Assembly (NCBI GenBank): GCA_030674185.1
Contig: CM060312.1
Span: 70,408,237-70,472,236 of the forward strand
Source: Monoplex corrugatus
Taxonomy: Eukaryota; Mollusca; Gastropoda; Littorinimorpha; Ranellidae
Reading direction: 5' to 3'
Length of the DNA: 64,000 nucleotides
The position numbers were made by a program, and so were the translations under genes. The notes beneath the pieces are model-generated. The model worked only from the letters and a program-made list of their open reading frames with translations. It made no database searches and had not been told where the DNA came from. Below are positions 1-23,571 of the stretch, piece after piece; the first letter of the stretch is position 1; each line of letters starts with the position of its first letter.

Positions 1-33
1 TGTGTGAGTGTGTGTGTGTGTGCGTATGTGTGC
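1..33. repeat. (TG)n microsatellite
   Basis: Alternating TG from the window edge. The array may continue to the left of the window. Confidence 0.9.
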
Positions 34-587
34 TTTAAATCTGTTGTATATTACACCACACAGTTGCTGACGACTGTAACTAAACCAGAAGTCTATATTT
101 GTTTCGATAAGCTGCAGATTTACATTTTTTTATGGACAGTAGCATTCGCTCGCCTCAATCATCTGCATATTACTATCTTTCGTACGTGATTTGGCATCGT
201 CTGTGAGGAGGAGTGAGGCGTGAGCTATGATACTGTTTATTGGATTTTGTGTCCAAAACATTTTTCTTTTCATGGCTGTGGCTTTATGTGTTGTTGTAAA
301 GAGGGTGTCGATTTATGGAAATCATTGATTTTATTTTTCGTTTTTTTTTGTCGCTGTTTGTTGTTGTTGTTGTTGTTGTTTGTTGTTGTTTTTTCCTGCT
401 TTGAGAAGGGAAATGTTATTGTTAAGGTCAGCTGCATGTTGATCACACTATAGGTTTATGAGGAGGAATAAGCTTGGGGGTGGCGTCATGTTCAGCAGTT
501 TTACAGTTCATTTAGAAGTATTGGCCAGCTGTGTGCAGTGTGTTGATATACGCTGTATTGTGTTGTGTTCTTTGATGTTTGCCTGAC

Positions 588-592
<5 letters not shown>
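34..592. other. no gene seen
   Basis: AT-rich sequence with a (TTG)n run near 357-395. I see no splice-bounded open frame and no recognisable repeat apart from that run. Confidence 0.5.

Positions 593-655
<63 letters not shown>
593..655. repeat. (TC)n microsatellite
   Basis: About 30 uninterrupted TC units. The Ser-Leu and Arg-Glu frames across it are products of the repeat. Confidence 0.95.
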
Positions 656-658
<3 letters not shown>

Positions 659-845
659 TACCTTGGAAGGATAGCCTTGGACAATGTGTCATGACGGGTG
701 ATGTGACCAAACCAAATGAACCTTGCGTCTTTTCATTGTTGTTCAAAAGTGGATCCTGTGGGCCCACCAAAGTGTTGATCTTGTTCAGTACCTACTTGTC
801 GGTTGTAGGTTCAAGCAATCGTTTCGTTCACCGAGGAAGGATATA

Positions 846-2009
846 ATAATTACATAATAATAATTACAATATTTATATAGCGCAAAATCTTGATAAAATC
901 AAATCTAAGCGCTGAAGCAGACACACACGCAAGCACGCACGCACGCACGCACGCACACACACGCACGCACACACACACACACACATACACACACACAGAC
1001 ACGCATGGCTATAAATGGGGAGAAAGAATAAAAGCAATAAAAGCAAGAATAAAACCAATGGAAAATTATAGAGAGCATAGCATATACAATTATATATTAT
1101 AACCATGTGATTCCCTCCGAGCGGAGACAGGCTGCAGAGGGGGGGGGGGGTGAGTGAGGTTAGGATTTTATGCGGAGGAGAAAAGGTGAGTTTTGAGAGC
1201 GGACTTGAAGGAGACAAATGTAGGTTGCTGACGGACTGAGAGAGGAAGTTTGTTCCAGGAGAGTGGACCAGAAACAGAGAAGGCTCGTGGACCATAGGTA
1301 TTGAGCTTAGTGCGTGGAAAGCGAAAAGTCAGAGGATCGGAGGCAGAGCGGAGGGTACGTGAGGGAACATAGATCTCAAGTAGGCTTGACAGGTAATCGG
1401 GGGCTGCGTTATTGAGGCTTTTGTAGCACATGGTGTCTAGTTTGTACTGTATGCGCTTTGATACAGGGAGCCAGTGAAGTTGTGCCAGGAGAGGAGATAT
1501 GTGGTCAGCTTTTTTCTTTTTGAGTACAAGGCGTACAGCATTGTTTTGAATGCGCTGTAGGATGTGAATGGTGGAGGCAGGAAGACCAGACAGGAGTGAA
1601 TTGCAATAGTCAATGCGAGACATTATGAAGGAGAGAACGAGTTTTGCAGTTGTTTCGACAGAGAGATACTTCCTGATCAGCTTTATACGATGGAGATGAT
1701 AGTAGCAGGATCTGGCAGTTTGAGAAACAAAGTTGTTCATGGAGAGGGTAGAGTCAATGCAGACACCAAGGTTTTTAGCTGAATCAGAAATTGGGACTGA
1801 TGTGTTACATAATGGGAGAGAAAGAGGAGGCAGCTGAGAAAGTTTCTGACGGGTGCCAATGAGGATAGCTTCTGTTTTGTCGTCATTAAGCTGAAGTCTA
1901 TTGTGTGTCATCCAGTTCTTAATGTCCGAGTAACACTCAGTGGTTCGAGTCAACAGGCGCTGTATATTATCAGGTGAGTCACTGTCTTGAAGTTGGGTGT
2001 CATCAGCAT
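846..2009 (-). mobile_element. L2-like LINE, 5'-truncated copy 1
   Basis: Minus-strand 3' half of a non-LTR retrotransposon. The frame from about 2009 to 1168 begins at the ADD of the reverse-transcriptase catalytic box and runs through SRIDYCNSLLSGLP and HWLPVSKRIQYKLD to the C-terminal SFKSALKTHLFSSA, typical of the CR1/L2 superfamily. It is followed by a 3' UTR with an internal (CA)n/(CGCA)n tract (about 930-1003) and a tail reading GCGCTATATAAATATTGTAA then ATT repeats at 846. The copy is 5'-truncated. It sits between minisatellite units at 822-845 and 2010 onward, so it was probably inserted into that array. Confidence 0.9.
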
Positions 2010-3055
2010 TCTTTTTATTCACCAAGGAAAGATTATATAAAACACTGTTTTTGTTCACCAAGGCAACGATATTTAAGCGATCGTTTTGTTCTCAAAGGTA
2101 AGATATTTAAGCAATATTTTTGTTCACCAAGGTGGGACATATAAAGCAATCTTTTTGTTCACCAAGGTGGGACATATAAAGCAATCTTTTTGTTCACCAA
2201 GGTGGGACATATAAAGCAATCTTTTTGTTCACCAAGGTGGGACATATAAAGCAATCTTTTTGTTCACCAAGGTAGGACATAAAATAAAGCAATCTTTTTG
2301 TTCACCAAGGTGGGATATATAAAGCAATCTTTTTGTTCACCAAGGTGGGACATATAAAGCAATCTTTTTGTTCACCAAGGTAGGATATTTAAGCAATCTT
2401 TTTGTTCACCAAGGTAGGATATTTAAGCAATCTTTTTGTTCACCAAGGTAGGATATTTAAGCAATCTTTTTGTTCACCAAGGTAGGATATTTAAGCAATC
2501 TTTTTGTTCACCAAGGTAGGACACATAAAGAAATGTTTTTGTTCACCAAGGTAGGATATTTAGCAATTGTTTGTTCACCAAGGTAGGACTACATAAAGAA
2601 ATCTTTTTGTTCACCAAGGTAGGATATTTTAGCAATTGTTTGTTCACCAAGGTAGGATATATAAAGAAATCTTTTTGTTCACCAAGGTAGGATATTTTAG
2701 CAATTGTTTGTTCACCAAGGTAGGATATATAAAGAAATCTTTTTGTTCACCAAGGTAGGATATTTTAGCAATTGTTTGTTCACCAAGGTAGGATATATAA
2801 AGAAATCTTTTTGTTCACCAAGGTAGGACACATAAAGAAATCTTTTTTGTTCACCAAGGTAGAATATTTTAGCAATTGTTTGTTCACCAAGGTAGGATAT
2901 ATAAAGAAATGTTTTCGTTCACCAAGGTAGGATATTAATTTAAGCAATCTTTGTGTTCAACAAGATGGACCTTTTTGTTCACCAAGGTAGGCTATCTGAG
3001 CAATCTTTTTGTTAAACAAGATAGGATATTTAGGCAATCTTTTTGTTCGTTCAGC
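2010..3055. repeat. 34-bp minisatellite array
   Basis: About 28 tandem units of roughly 33-35 bp sharing the core TTGTTCACCAAGG. Proximal units read GGTGGGACATATAAAGCAAT; middle units GGTAGGATATTTAAGCAAT. Distal units (about 2530-2930) alternate a short ATTTTAGCAATTG form with a long ATATAAAGAAATC form, giving a ~67-bp higher-order period. A single unit also occurs at 822-845 on the far side of the L2-like LINE. Confidence 0.93.
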
Positions 3056-3091
3056 CGCTTGATCCCAAAGACTTGAATTCTTTTCTCTGAG

Positions 3092-3213
3092 TCAATAACC
3101 AGTCTCTTTATTTCTTCTCATTTCCGTTTTTAATTCATTATACCGCTGAGCTGTCAACAGTTTATTGGTAAGATCTTGTAGCTTAATGTTGGTGTCTCCA
3201 ACCCCTTCTGCAA
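3092..3213 (-). CDS. possible terminal exon, unknown protein
   Basis: On the minus strand an acceptor (GTTGATGTCAG at 3214-3224) is followed by 39 codons and a stop. The peptide contains KLQDLTNKLLTAQRYNELK, which has helical, coiled-coil-like spacing. I do not recognise the family and see no upstream exon. It could also be a relic of a mobile-element ORF or chance. Confidence 0.25.
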
Positions 3214-3477
3214 CTGACATCAACAGTAAACTACAAGTTTTAGATGTGTCTCCTATCAATGAATACGAAAATATGAAGGAGAGGTAGTTTGTCACAGACA
3301 GGCGTCTAGATGATTTGGCACGAACGATTTATTCATAAAATTGCCAAGCACAACTACTAATAAAAATGTAGATGTTGTTACTTGCATTAAACACAGAGAG
3401 AATCTTGCTCCCGACGGTGTTAGTGTTCTGAATTTGCTTCAGAGTGTTTCCCTCTCCATTTATTTGAAGTTACTTGA

Positions 3478-3642
3478 CGTTAATCCTATCTGCCATTTTC
3501 CTTCGTTCAGTGCCACGTTAAAGAAGTTGCAAACGTTAATCCTATCTGCCATTTTCCTTCGTTCAGTGCCACGTTAAAGAAGTTGCAAACGTTAATCCTA
3601 TCTGCCATTTTCCTTCGTTCAGTGCCACGTTAAAGAAGTTGC
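3478..3642. repeat. 56-bp tandem repeat, about 3 copies
   Basis: The unit beginning CGTTAATCCTATCTGCC starts at 3478, 3534 and 3590 with almost no divergence, which suggests recent duplication. The rest of 3214-4285 holds nothing I can recognise. Confidence 0.9.
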
Positions 3643-4290
3643 CAACTTTTTGTTTCGCTAAGTATTATGCATTTATTCTTTGTTGTGTTTTGTGTACGCT
3701 AGACTAAGGCCAGTTGTCCAATAATTGGCACCCGTCATGTTTTGTCATATTAAATACGCGTAGTATAGTGAAAGGGGCGTTTGCATCACATCTGACTTTC
3801 CATTCCCATCGCTAGACTCTAAACATATCTAATTTAACTTCAATTTCTGGATAAGTCTCGTTAGATTTCCTAATTAGCCAGTCGTTACTTCGGTGAGCAA
3901 ATCCTCAATAGTCTGTTTAGAAAAAGTCTGAGCATGATTGCTTGTATACCCGCTCATGGTGGTTATTTTAACATCTACGCAAACAATGCTTCACAATTTT
4001 ATTTCCCCTCATGAACACTCTCTCGGCGTAGGTACTTATTTATAGCTTGATCAACTTCTGTCAAAACGCTAAACGCGTCTGTCTCCTTTGTCCCCATTTT
4101 CTACATGGCAACAAGAAAGAGAAGAGGGACTGTGTGACCGATAGCTAGTATATACATGACAACCGGCACTTGTTTAAATGGACGTCATTGTGGACTGTTG
4201 CATTGATTTTATTTGGTTGATTGTCTGACCGTTCACTATCATATACATAACAATCAGTTCACTGTGGGCAGTCGCATTGTGTCTGCTTGG

Positions 4291-4298
4291 TATAAAGG
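4291..4298 (+). promoter_or_regulatory. TATA box of the galectin-like gene
   Basis: TATAAAGG lies 55-62 bp before the ATG at 4353. A start site 25-30 bp downstream would fall near 4320, giving a 5' UTR of about 30 nt. It is supported by its position relative to a well-formed first coding exon; no initiator consensus is obvious. Confidence 0.55.
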
Positions 4299-4352
4299 TA
4301 GTGAGACAGCAGTAGAAGTGCATTAATTGCTTAAACTCTTTGCGCCCGAGAG

Positions 4353-14894
<10,542 letters not shown>

Positions 14895-15235
14895 CTGCCT
14901 TCAAGACCAGCGCATAGTTAAATCATAAACGTCAATATTTCTTTTCTGTTGTTATTGGCCTGAGTTTCATAACACTCCCATCCTGTTTGTGATTGTACGA
15001 AATCGAAAAACAACCAAGCCCAATACTAACATCAACAACGCAGCCCACAGCTATATTGTAATTATAAAAATTATTCTTTACGTATTTTGCTATTGTTTTA
15101 TTTTTTCCCTTGCCAATTAACCATGGTGTCTAACACACTAAAAATCCTCTTTTGGATACAGAGATTGTAGAGCCCAAGGCTTCTCTCATTGGCTGAAATA
15201 GAATAATTTGAAGGACTTTAACTCGACTAAACACA
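14895..15235. other. probable 3' UTR and flank
   Basis: AT-rich sequence after the stop codon. I cannot place a polyadenylation signal with confidence. Confidence 0.35.
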
Positions 15236-15530
15236 ACAAATAAATAAATAAATAAATAAATAAATAACGAATGATAAATAAATAAAATAAATAAATAAAA
15301 AATAAATAAATAAATAAATAAATAAATACGGAATGGTTGGAAGGATTAGAACTCAACTATACATTAAAAAAAAAAATTTTAAAAATAAATAAATAAATGA
15401 ATGAATGAATGAATGAATGAATGAATGAATGAATGAATGAATGAATAAATAAATAAATAAATAAATAAATAATAAATAAATGAATAAATAAATAAATAAC
15501 AATAAATAAATGAATAAATAAAAGAATGAA
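15236..15530. repeat. (AAAT)n / (AATG)n array
   Basis: Tetranucleotide array, AAAT in the outer parts and AATG at about 15397-15445, with a short unique gap at 15327-15385. Confidence 0.95.
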
Positions 15531-16159
15531 ATTATGCGTGAATACATGAATGGATAAACAGATCTAGAAAAGGCATGCAGTTTAGGTCGTCAGAACATGT
15601 CCTATGGATCAGGCCTTACGCTAGTCATGAAAGACTGAAATGTTGACTTAGGTCAGCGTATTTGCCGAGTACAACAATATCAAGTCTTATCTACAATGGG
15701 CCATTCTTATTGCACTGAACCAAAACCTGGCACACATCAAGCTTATTCTATCAGGTCGACCGCGCTGATGTTGTCGTTGTTTTTGTTATTCTCTTTTGCT
15801 GATTTTGTTGTTGCTGCTCTTGCACAGCTTTCTGTTGCTACTGCAGCCGTTGCAGTCTTTATTTTGCTCTACCGGGATCTCCCTTTGGAAAACATCTGTC
15901 GTCTAGGGTAGGTTCTATTGTCTGTGTCCCCATACGATATAGTCCAGTTACAACCGGCTGCCTCAGTTTCCATGTGTCAATGCTTCTTTCTGGTATGCAT
16001 CTCCTTGTGGGTGTCATGATTAGTAAACGTTAGACTCCATCTTTAAAACGAAAAGGAACCTGGCAACCAAACATTTTAAAAGACATATAATATAAAAAGA
16101 AATAAAACAACACCAACAAAGATTCTACGAGATCACGAGACAATTTCGGACTGCCCCCT

Positions 16160-16163
<4 letters not shown>
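15531..16163. other. no gene seen
   Basis: Short open frames only. No splice-bounded exon or repeat family was recognised. Confidence 0.4.
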
Positions 16164-16920
<757 letters not shown>

Positions 16921-17893
16921 TTATCATCATCATCAGGAGGTGCCTTGCCGCATGGCGTTGGCGATTATGGACTTCCATCTGTCTCTATCTCTGGTTGCCC
17001 CTAGCATCTCTCCCAACCCCCTCGTCCCCAGCCACTCTGCAAGTCCGTCTAGTATCTTCTCCCTGGGTGTATCCATTGCTCTCTTTCCCTCCAGCTTTCC
17101 CGTTGTGACCAGGTGTTCCAATTTCCCTTTCCTCATAAAATGGCCTGTGAATGTTGCCTGCCTTTTCCTAATCTTCCTTATGAATAATCTACTTGTTTCT
17201 GCCTCCATCAAGACTGTCTCGTTTGTTTTCTTTGCTGTCCAGGGAACTCTCAACATCCTTCTTAGAAACCACATCTCGGCAGCCTCAATCTTGTTCTGGC
17301 TTTGCTTGTTGACTGTCCACGCCTCGCAACCGTACAAACAGTATTGGTTCTACATAACATTCCAAAACTCTCTTCCTGATGTTAATTGATAGGCATTTGT
17401 TGGTAAGAATGCTTTCCATCTTCTTGAATGTTGTTTTGGCTTGGCCGATTCTGCTGGCTATTTCTGATGTGCATCTGCCGTCTGGTGAAATGATCGTTTC
17501 CAGGTATTTAAACTTAACAACCTGTCTCAAGGTTGTGCTGTTTGCTGTTATTTTGCATGAGGGGATTTCATGTTTTTTACTGATCACCATGACTTCAGTC
17601 TTCCTGCTGTTTAGTTCCAACGCCTTACCTTTGCTTTCTATTTCAAGTATATTCACAAGGTTTTGTAGGTCCCTTTCACTTTCTGCAATTAGCACGGTGT
17701 CATCTGCGTATCGAATGTTGTTTATCATTTTTCCTCCAACCTTTAATCCAGGGTCTTCCTCTAGGTTTCTCATGATGTTTTCGCTGTAAAGTGAAAACAG
17801 ATCTGGTGAAAAAACACAACCCTGTCTGACTCCTCTTTTGATGTTTTGGAAAGAGCTTATGTCGTTTTTTATTCTCTTTGCAGCTGTTTGTTC
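16921..17893 (-). mobile_element. RTE LINE, 5'-truncated copy 3
   Basis: Minus-strand copy. The (TGATGA)n tail is at 16921-16934. Coding runs up through the catalytic IRYADDTVLIAESE and the GVRQGCVFSPDLFSLY block to the truncation point near 17893. One frame change occurs near 17300-17340 by the 'YGCEAWTVNKQ' block. Confidence 0.9.
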
Positions 17894-18424
17894 GTTTGGC
17901 CTATTGCTTTGGCTATTGTACGTGTAGGATAGCAAGAGCTGACTGCAAGACAGATCCATAGGCACCTAAAAATGCTTCTAGATTTTATTTTTCAAATTTA
18001 GATAAATGAATAAAATAAATAAGACAATAAAATAATTAACAAAGTAAATGAAATCAAGAATAAAGTAACTAATCTATCCGCACTGAGTATGAAACCATAA
18101 CTACATGTATGTTGTCTGCAGGGCATTTTTGCAATGGGGTTCTATGCTGGCTGCGAGTTAGGGCATTTCTGGCCTATGAAAAGCAGTTTTGCGTGCTTGA
18201 AATTTGCCCCGATTCGGATCTTAGCAGAGAATCTTTTGTGCATTGCACTTTGGTTTTTACCAACAGTGATTTAAGATCGCTGTTTATTTATCTGTGTATC
18301 ATTTTATTTATTATATCTATTGTCTAGGCAAGCTTGTTACATGCTGTTGTTAAGTTTTGATTCCCCTTTCAGTTATGAAAATATTGTCCAATAAAGACTG
18401 GAATTACTGAGATTGGTCTAATGC
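17894..18424. other. spacer with a possible 3' exon
   Basis: An acceptor-like TTGTCTGCAG precedes an open frame to a stop at 18327, and AATAAA follows at 18390-18395. The peptide (FLAYEKQFCVLEICPDSDL and so on) matches nothing I know, so I do not call a gene. Confidence 0.2.
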
Positions 18425-18562
18425 ATGGTGTGTGTGCGTGTGCGTGCGTGTGCGTGCGTGATTGCGTGCGCATGTGCTTGTGTTGTGTGTGTGTGTGTGT
18501 GTGTAGATTGGTCTAATGCGTGGTGTGTGTGCGTGTGCATGCGTGCGTGCGTGCGTGCGTGT

Positions 18563-18616
<54 letters not shown>

Positions 18617-18620
18617 CGTT
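18425..18620. repeat. (TG)n/(TGCG)n, partly duplicated
   Basis: A block GATTGGTCTAATGC followed by GTGTGTGCGTGTGC occurs at about 18413 and again at 18507, so the array includes a ~94-bp duplication. Confidence 0.88.
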
Positions 18621-18743
18621 TTTTGATTTAACGTCTTTTCACTATGAGTAATATTAGACAACATGACAACATGTGCTTATGTATGTATGTATATCTGTGC
18701 GTTTGTATATATGTGTGGGTGATATATATGTGGAAGGTGTGCC

Positions 18744-19370
18744 CGCATTCAAAACAATGCTGCACGCCTTGTACTCAAAAAGAAAAAAGCTGACCACATA
18801 TCTCCTCTCCTGGCACAACTTCACTGGCTCCCTGTATCAAAGCGCATACAGTACAAACTAGACACCATGTGCTACAAAAGCCTCAATAACGCAGCCCCCG
18901 ATTACCTGTCAAGCCTACTTGAGATCTATCTTCCCTCACGTACCCTCCGCTCTGCCTCCGATCCTCTGACTTTTCGCTTTCCACGCACTAAGCTCAATAC
19001 CTATGGTCCACGAACCTTCTCTGTTTCTGGTCCACTTTCCTGGAACAAACTTCCTCTCTCTGTCCGTCAGCAACCTACTTTTGTCTCCTTCAAGTCCGCT
19101 CTCAAAACTCACCTTTTCTCCTCTGCATAAAATCCTGACCTCACTCATCCCCCCTCTGTAGCCTGTCTCCACTCGGAGGGGAATCACATTGTAATATATA
19201 TTTGTATATAATATGCTCTTTATAATTTCCATTGCTTTTATTCTTTTTCCCCATTTATAGCCATGTGTGCGTGTGTGTGCGCGCGTGCGTAAGTGTATGT
19301 TCAGCGCTTAGATTTGATTTTTATCGAGATTTTGCGCTATATAAATATTGTAATTATTATTATTATTATT
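18744..19370 (+). mobile_element. L2-like LINE, 5'-truncated copy 2
   Basis: Starts at CGCATTCAAAACAATGCTGC, encodes LDTMCYKSLNNAAPDYLSSL through KSALKTHLFSSA to 19130, then the 3' UTR with a short TG/CG tract (19264-19295) and an (ATT)n tail. Confidence 0.92.
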
Positions 19371-19526
19371 GGTGAGTACGTGCGAGCGTGCGTGCGTATG
19401 TGTGTGTGCACATGTGTATGTGTATGTGTGTTGCATACGCGTACACACGCTCGTGTATGTGTCTATGTCTGTGGGTTTGTATTTGTATCTGTATATATAC
19501 ATATATATAGATATATATATATATAT

Positions 19527-19582
<56 letters not shown>

Positions 19583-19590
19583 ATGCGTGT
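19371..19590. repeat. TG-rich then (TA)n tract
   Basis: Interrupted TG/CG sequence followed by (TA)n at about 19496-19585. Confidence 0.9.
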
Positions 19591-20228
19591 GATGTCTAGG
19601 GGGATGGGGAGGGGGATGCACTGGTGAGTGTGTGCTTACGTGCGAACGTTATACGTTCGTAAAATGTAACTTTGACGTACTGTACCCGGTACGATTCATA
19701 TCCCGTTCTGGTTATGACTGACGGCAAGCACAAAAGCTTCATATTGATTTCCACCATAGCTTTCCGTGTGAGCAGACCTTAAGCTTATATCAAAGTTTCT
19801 ACTATCAAAGGTCTGTACGAGATTGTAGCCTCTGAAACCATTCCATCATTTCTCTCTTCACATAAAATTGTCAGCTTTTAATGATGAACGACAATTTGTT
19901 TTGAACAAAACAAAACTAAACAACCACAAACTATTTCATTTTCTACTTCAATGTAGGTGGGTGGTATGAATTTTGAAAATAAAGATCTCTAAACTCATAA
20001 AAAAAGCAGAATTACATAACACAAGATCAGCATAATTAATTGATTAATTAATCAATAATTAATCAATAAGATAAAATAAAAATGTAAAAAGATTGAAAAA
20101 ATTGTTGACCTGGAAGACCAAATGATGGAAACTATTTCTTGAATTTAGAATGCAAAACAACACGATGAAGTCATTCAGAGAATCTCTTTTTATACAAATG
20201 TTCTCACAGAAATGGAATGATAAATCAG
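19591..20228. other. no gene seen
   Basis: AT-rich, with TTAATTAATTAATC-type short palindromes at 20035-20070. No coding signal seen. Confidence 0.4.
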
Positions 20229-20440
20229 TCGCCGTGGTGTAGTGGTTAACACAACAGACTATTGACTCGAAGGCTGTGGGTTCGAATCCCCATCAGTACC
20301 TTCAAAAATCATAATGGGATTTTTCGGCTCCAACTGGCTTTTACCCAGAGTTGGGCATGCTATGGGCTCATTAGGAAGACGCGGACCGCACAGTCGAGTC
20401 TCATCCACTTCACGGATGCCTTACTGAGGGTGTTGCTCAA
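20229..20440 (+). mobile_element. tRNA-derived SINE, family 1
   Basis: The head carries an A-box-like TGGTGTAGTGGTTA at 20235-20248 and a B box GGGTTCGAATCCC at 20278-20290. The body (GGGCATGCTATGGGCTCATT, GAGTCTCATCCACTTCACGG) matches the reverse complement of 51661-51846. The 3' border is uncertain because an RTE starts near 20529. Confidence 0.82.
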
Positions 20441-22814
20441 ATCATCTGACCAGCACCGCAGGTGTCTATATCTCTCAGGCCTGGTTGATGCCAGGATATA
20501 TCATGATAGTAAGTGTAGGCTTGTCATATTGGCAGATGTGATGCGTCTAGTGTGTCGGCTTCGGCCTGCGCCGCTGGCTAGCATTGCTGTGCGAAAAGAA
20601 GAGCAAGGCTTAAGTCTCTTCCTGTCAGTACATAGCCTCTCCATCAGCAAGCCCTACGCTGTGCCTCCTCGTGGCGACAGGCGGTAACTGAGCACCTCAC
20701 GGACTCAGGCTGAATCTCGTAGGACTCGGAGGAGGTCTGGCCCCCAGACGTGAGGCATGCATGCCCACCGGCGTGTGGACACGTCCTGGTGCCCACGAAC
20801 CAGATCCCCAAGCTATGGGTAAATAGCTCCACTGCCTTGTGGACATCTCGTGAGAGAGTAAGGCTAAGGGAGTTAACCCTAAAATAAAAAACTGATGAAA
20901 GGCAAGGGGAAACCACCATCGTAGTTTTCCCCAGGAAAACCATGGACAGGAAAAAGACAAAGAAGAAAGGTAACGACGTCAATAGGTGCTCCTGTGGAGC
21001 ACCTTCGTCCGGTAGGGACTATCATGCGGCGCAGGTGACACCAGACCGTCAGCCAGCTACTGCCACCAAAATTAAATTCAACACCAAAGTAGCAACATGG
21101 AACATCAGAACAATGCTGCAGAAAGGTAAATTAGACAACATCAAAAGGAGATGGAAAGGCTTAACATCAGTATTTTAGGACTGGGGGAAATGCGATGGAA
21201 GGGGGCAGGCATGATAACATCAGGAGAATATACAGTGATATACTCTGGTGGTAATTCACATGAAAAAGGAGTAGGCATCACAATGGACAACGACAAATCA
21301 AAAGCAGTTAAGGGATACTGGGCAGTGTCCGACAGAGTTTTACTGGTCAAATTCGGAGGCAAACCTTTTGATATCAACATCATACAGGTGTATGCATCAA
21401 CATCCGCAAGTACTCAGGAAGACATCGACAACTTCTACGAAGTTTTAGAGATGGCCAAGGCCCAATGTAAATCACAAGAAGTTACAGTCATAATGGGAGA
21501 TATTAATGCTAAAGTGGGACAAGATAGGGTGGAGGATATAATTGGACATCATGGCCTTGGTACACAAAATGAAGGAGGGGGGAAGCTTGTAGAATGGGCA
21601 CAGATGAATGAGATCATAGTAGGAAACACCTGATTTGAGCAGCCTAATAGAAGAAAATGGACTTGGATGAGTCCAGGAGATAATACCAAAAATCAAATTG
21701 ACTACATCCTGATCAACAAAAGATTTAGAAATTCTTTACTGTCAGCAAAAACACTACCAGGCGCAGACTGCAACACTGACCACAATCATGTAGTGGGAAG
21801 GTTTAGGCTGAAATTGAGGAAAAGGAAACGGACCAAAAGCAACATCAAACTAAACCTTGGGCTCTTAAAGACAGTTGAAATGATACGTCAAAAATTTAAT
21901 GTACATGTTCAAAACAAATTCAGTGCTCTGGAAGACGTTGGTGACAGTGAGGAACAATGGACAAAGTTGAGGAATTCGATAAATGAAGTTTGTGAAGAAA
22001 TCCCTAAGGCAAATAGAAAAGCAAAAAAAGAGCTGGATGACTAATGAAATTTTGGGCCTGATGGAGAAAAGGAGGAAGGCAAAGAGAAACGAGGAGATCT
22101 ACAGGAAGATAAATAAAGAAACCAGGTATAGGTGCAATGAAGCTAAGGAAGCTTGGCTGAACACAAAATGCAAGGAGATAGAAGAACGACACAAAATGGA
22201 TCCTCAGGGTATGTACAAACGAATTGAAGAAATTGTCCACTGGAAAAATACATGCACATCAACTGGTTGCTTAAAATCGAAAGATGGCACGCTTATCGTG
22301 GAAAAAGACAAAATATTAGACAGATGGGGAGAGTACATTAAAGACCTTTTGAGGATGACAGAAACGAAGAACACATTATAAAAAAACAACTTTGAAGGAC
22401 CACCCATAATGAAAGAGGAAGTTAGAGCAGCACTGAAAAAGATGAAACCAGTAAAAGCCCCACAACCAGACAACATTACTACAGAGATGATTGAAGCCCT
22501 GGATGAATTTGGCATAGAAAAAATAACAGTCCTCCTAAATGAAATTTATGACATAGGAAACATCCACAAAGATATGTCAAAATCAATTTTCATTTCACTT
22601 CCAAAGAAGACAGGGGCTATAGAATGCGAACTCCATCGCACAATCAGTTTGATGAGCCATGTAACAAAAATCCTGTTAAGAATAATCATGATGAGGACAA
22701 GGAATAGAATCAAAAGAGAAATAGCAGAAGAAGAGTGTGGATTTGTGGAAGGGAAAGGTACTATTAATGCCATATACATCCTAAGAACTATCATAGAGAG
22801 GTCAATTTAGATGA

Positions 22815-22822
22815 ATAAGGAT
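22815..22822. repeat. target-site duplication, left (ATAAGGAT)
   Basis: ATAAGGAT here and at 23572-23579 brackets the nested L2-like LINE. The uninterrupted RTE copy at 27310-27330 has the sequence once. Confidence 0.85.
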
Positions 22823-23160
22823 CTATGTTCCCTCACGTACCCTCCGCTCTGCCTCCGATGCTCTGACTTTTCGCTTTCCACGCACTAAGCTCAATACCTA
22901 TGGTCCACGAGCCTTCTCTGTTTCTGGTCCACTCTCCTGGAACAAACTTCCTCTCTCAGTCCGTCAGCAACCTACTTTTGCCTCCTTCAAGTCCGCTCTC
23001 AAAACTCACCTTTTCTCCTCTGCATAAAATCCTAACCTCACTCAACCCCCCTCTGCAGCCTGTCTCCGCTCGGAGGGGAATCACTTTGTTTTAATATATA
23101 ATTGTATATGATGTGCTTTTATTGCTTTTATTCTTTTCTCCCCATTTGTGGCCATGCATG

Positions 23161-23208
<48 letters not shown>

Positions 23209-23571
23209 GTGTGTGTGTGCGTGTGTGTGCGTGCGTGCGTGTGTGCGTGTGTGTCTTTTCGGCGCTTGGATTTGATTTTGTCGAGATTTGCGCTATATAA
23301 ATATTGTAATTATTATGTATGCATGTGCCTACGTATGTATGTATGTATGTATGTATGTATGTATACGCTTAGATTTATGTATGTATGTATGTATGCATGT
23401 ATACGCTCAGCTTAGATTTATGTATGCAAGTATGTAGGCATGTGTGTATGCATGTATACGCTCATATGTATGTAGGTATGTATGCATGTATACGCTCAGC
23501 GCTTAGATTTGATTTTATCAAGATTTTGCGCTATATAAATAAAATATATTATTATTATTATTATTATTATT
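22823..23571 (+). mobile_element. L2-like LINE copy 3, nested in RTE copy 4
   Basis: Starts in the PSRTLRSAS coding block and includes the end of the polymerase and the 3' UTR with (TG)n at 23162-23254. Instead of ending after the first GCGCTATATAAATATTG (about 23300), it continues with (ATGT)n and repeats of the TACGCTCAGCGCTTAGATTT tail before a final (ATT)n. The tail has therefore expanded in tandem. Confidence 0.92.

Noticed and set aside
2010..3055. CRISPR-like regular repeats
   Set aside because: The whole unit, including the would-be spacers, is repeated, and the setting is a eukaryotic genome. It is a minisatellite.
15696..15911. 71-codon frame with a hydrophobic segment
   Set aside because: Hydrophobicity comes from TTG/GTT-rich sequence. 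No promoter, splice or family evidence.
20229..20300. tRNA gene
   Set aside because: A and B boxes are present, but no clean acceptor stem was seen and the body continues as a repeat shared with 51661-51846, so it is a SINE. The same reasoning applies to the heads at 36625, 45318 and 50735.
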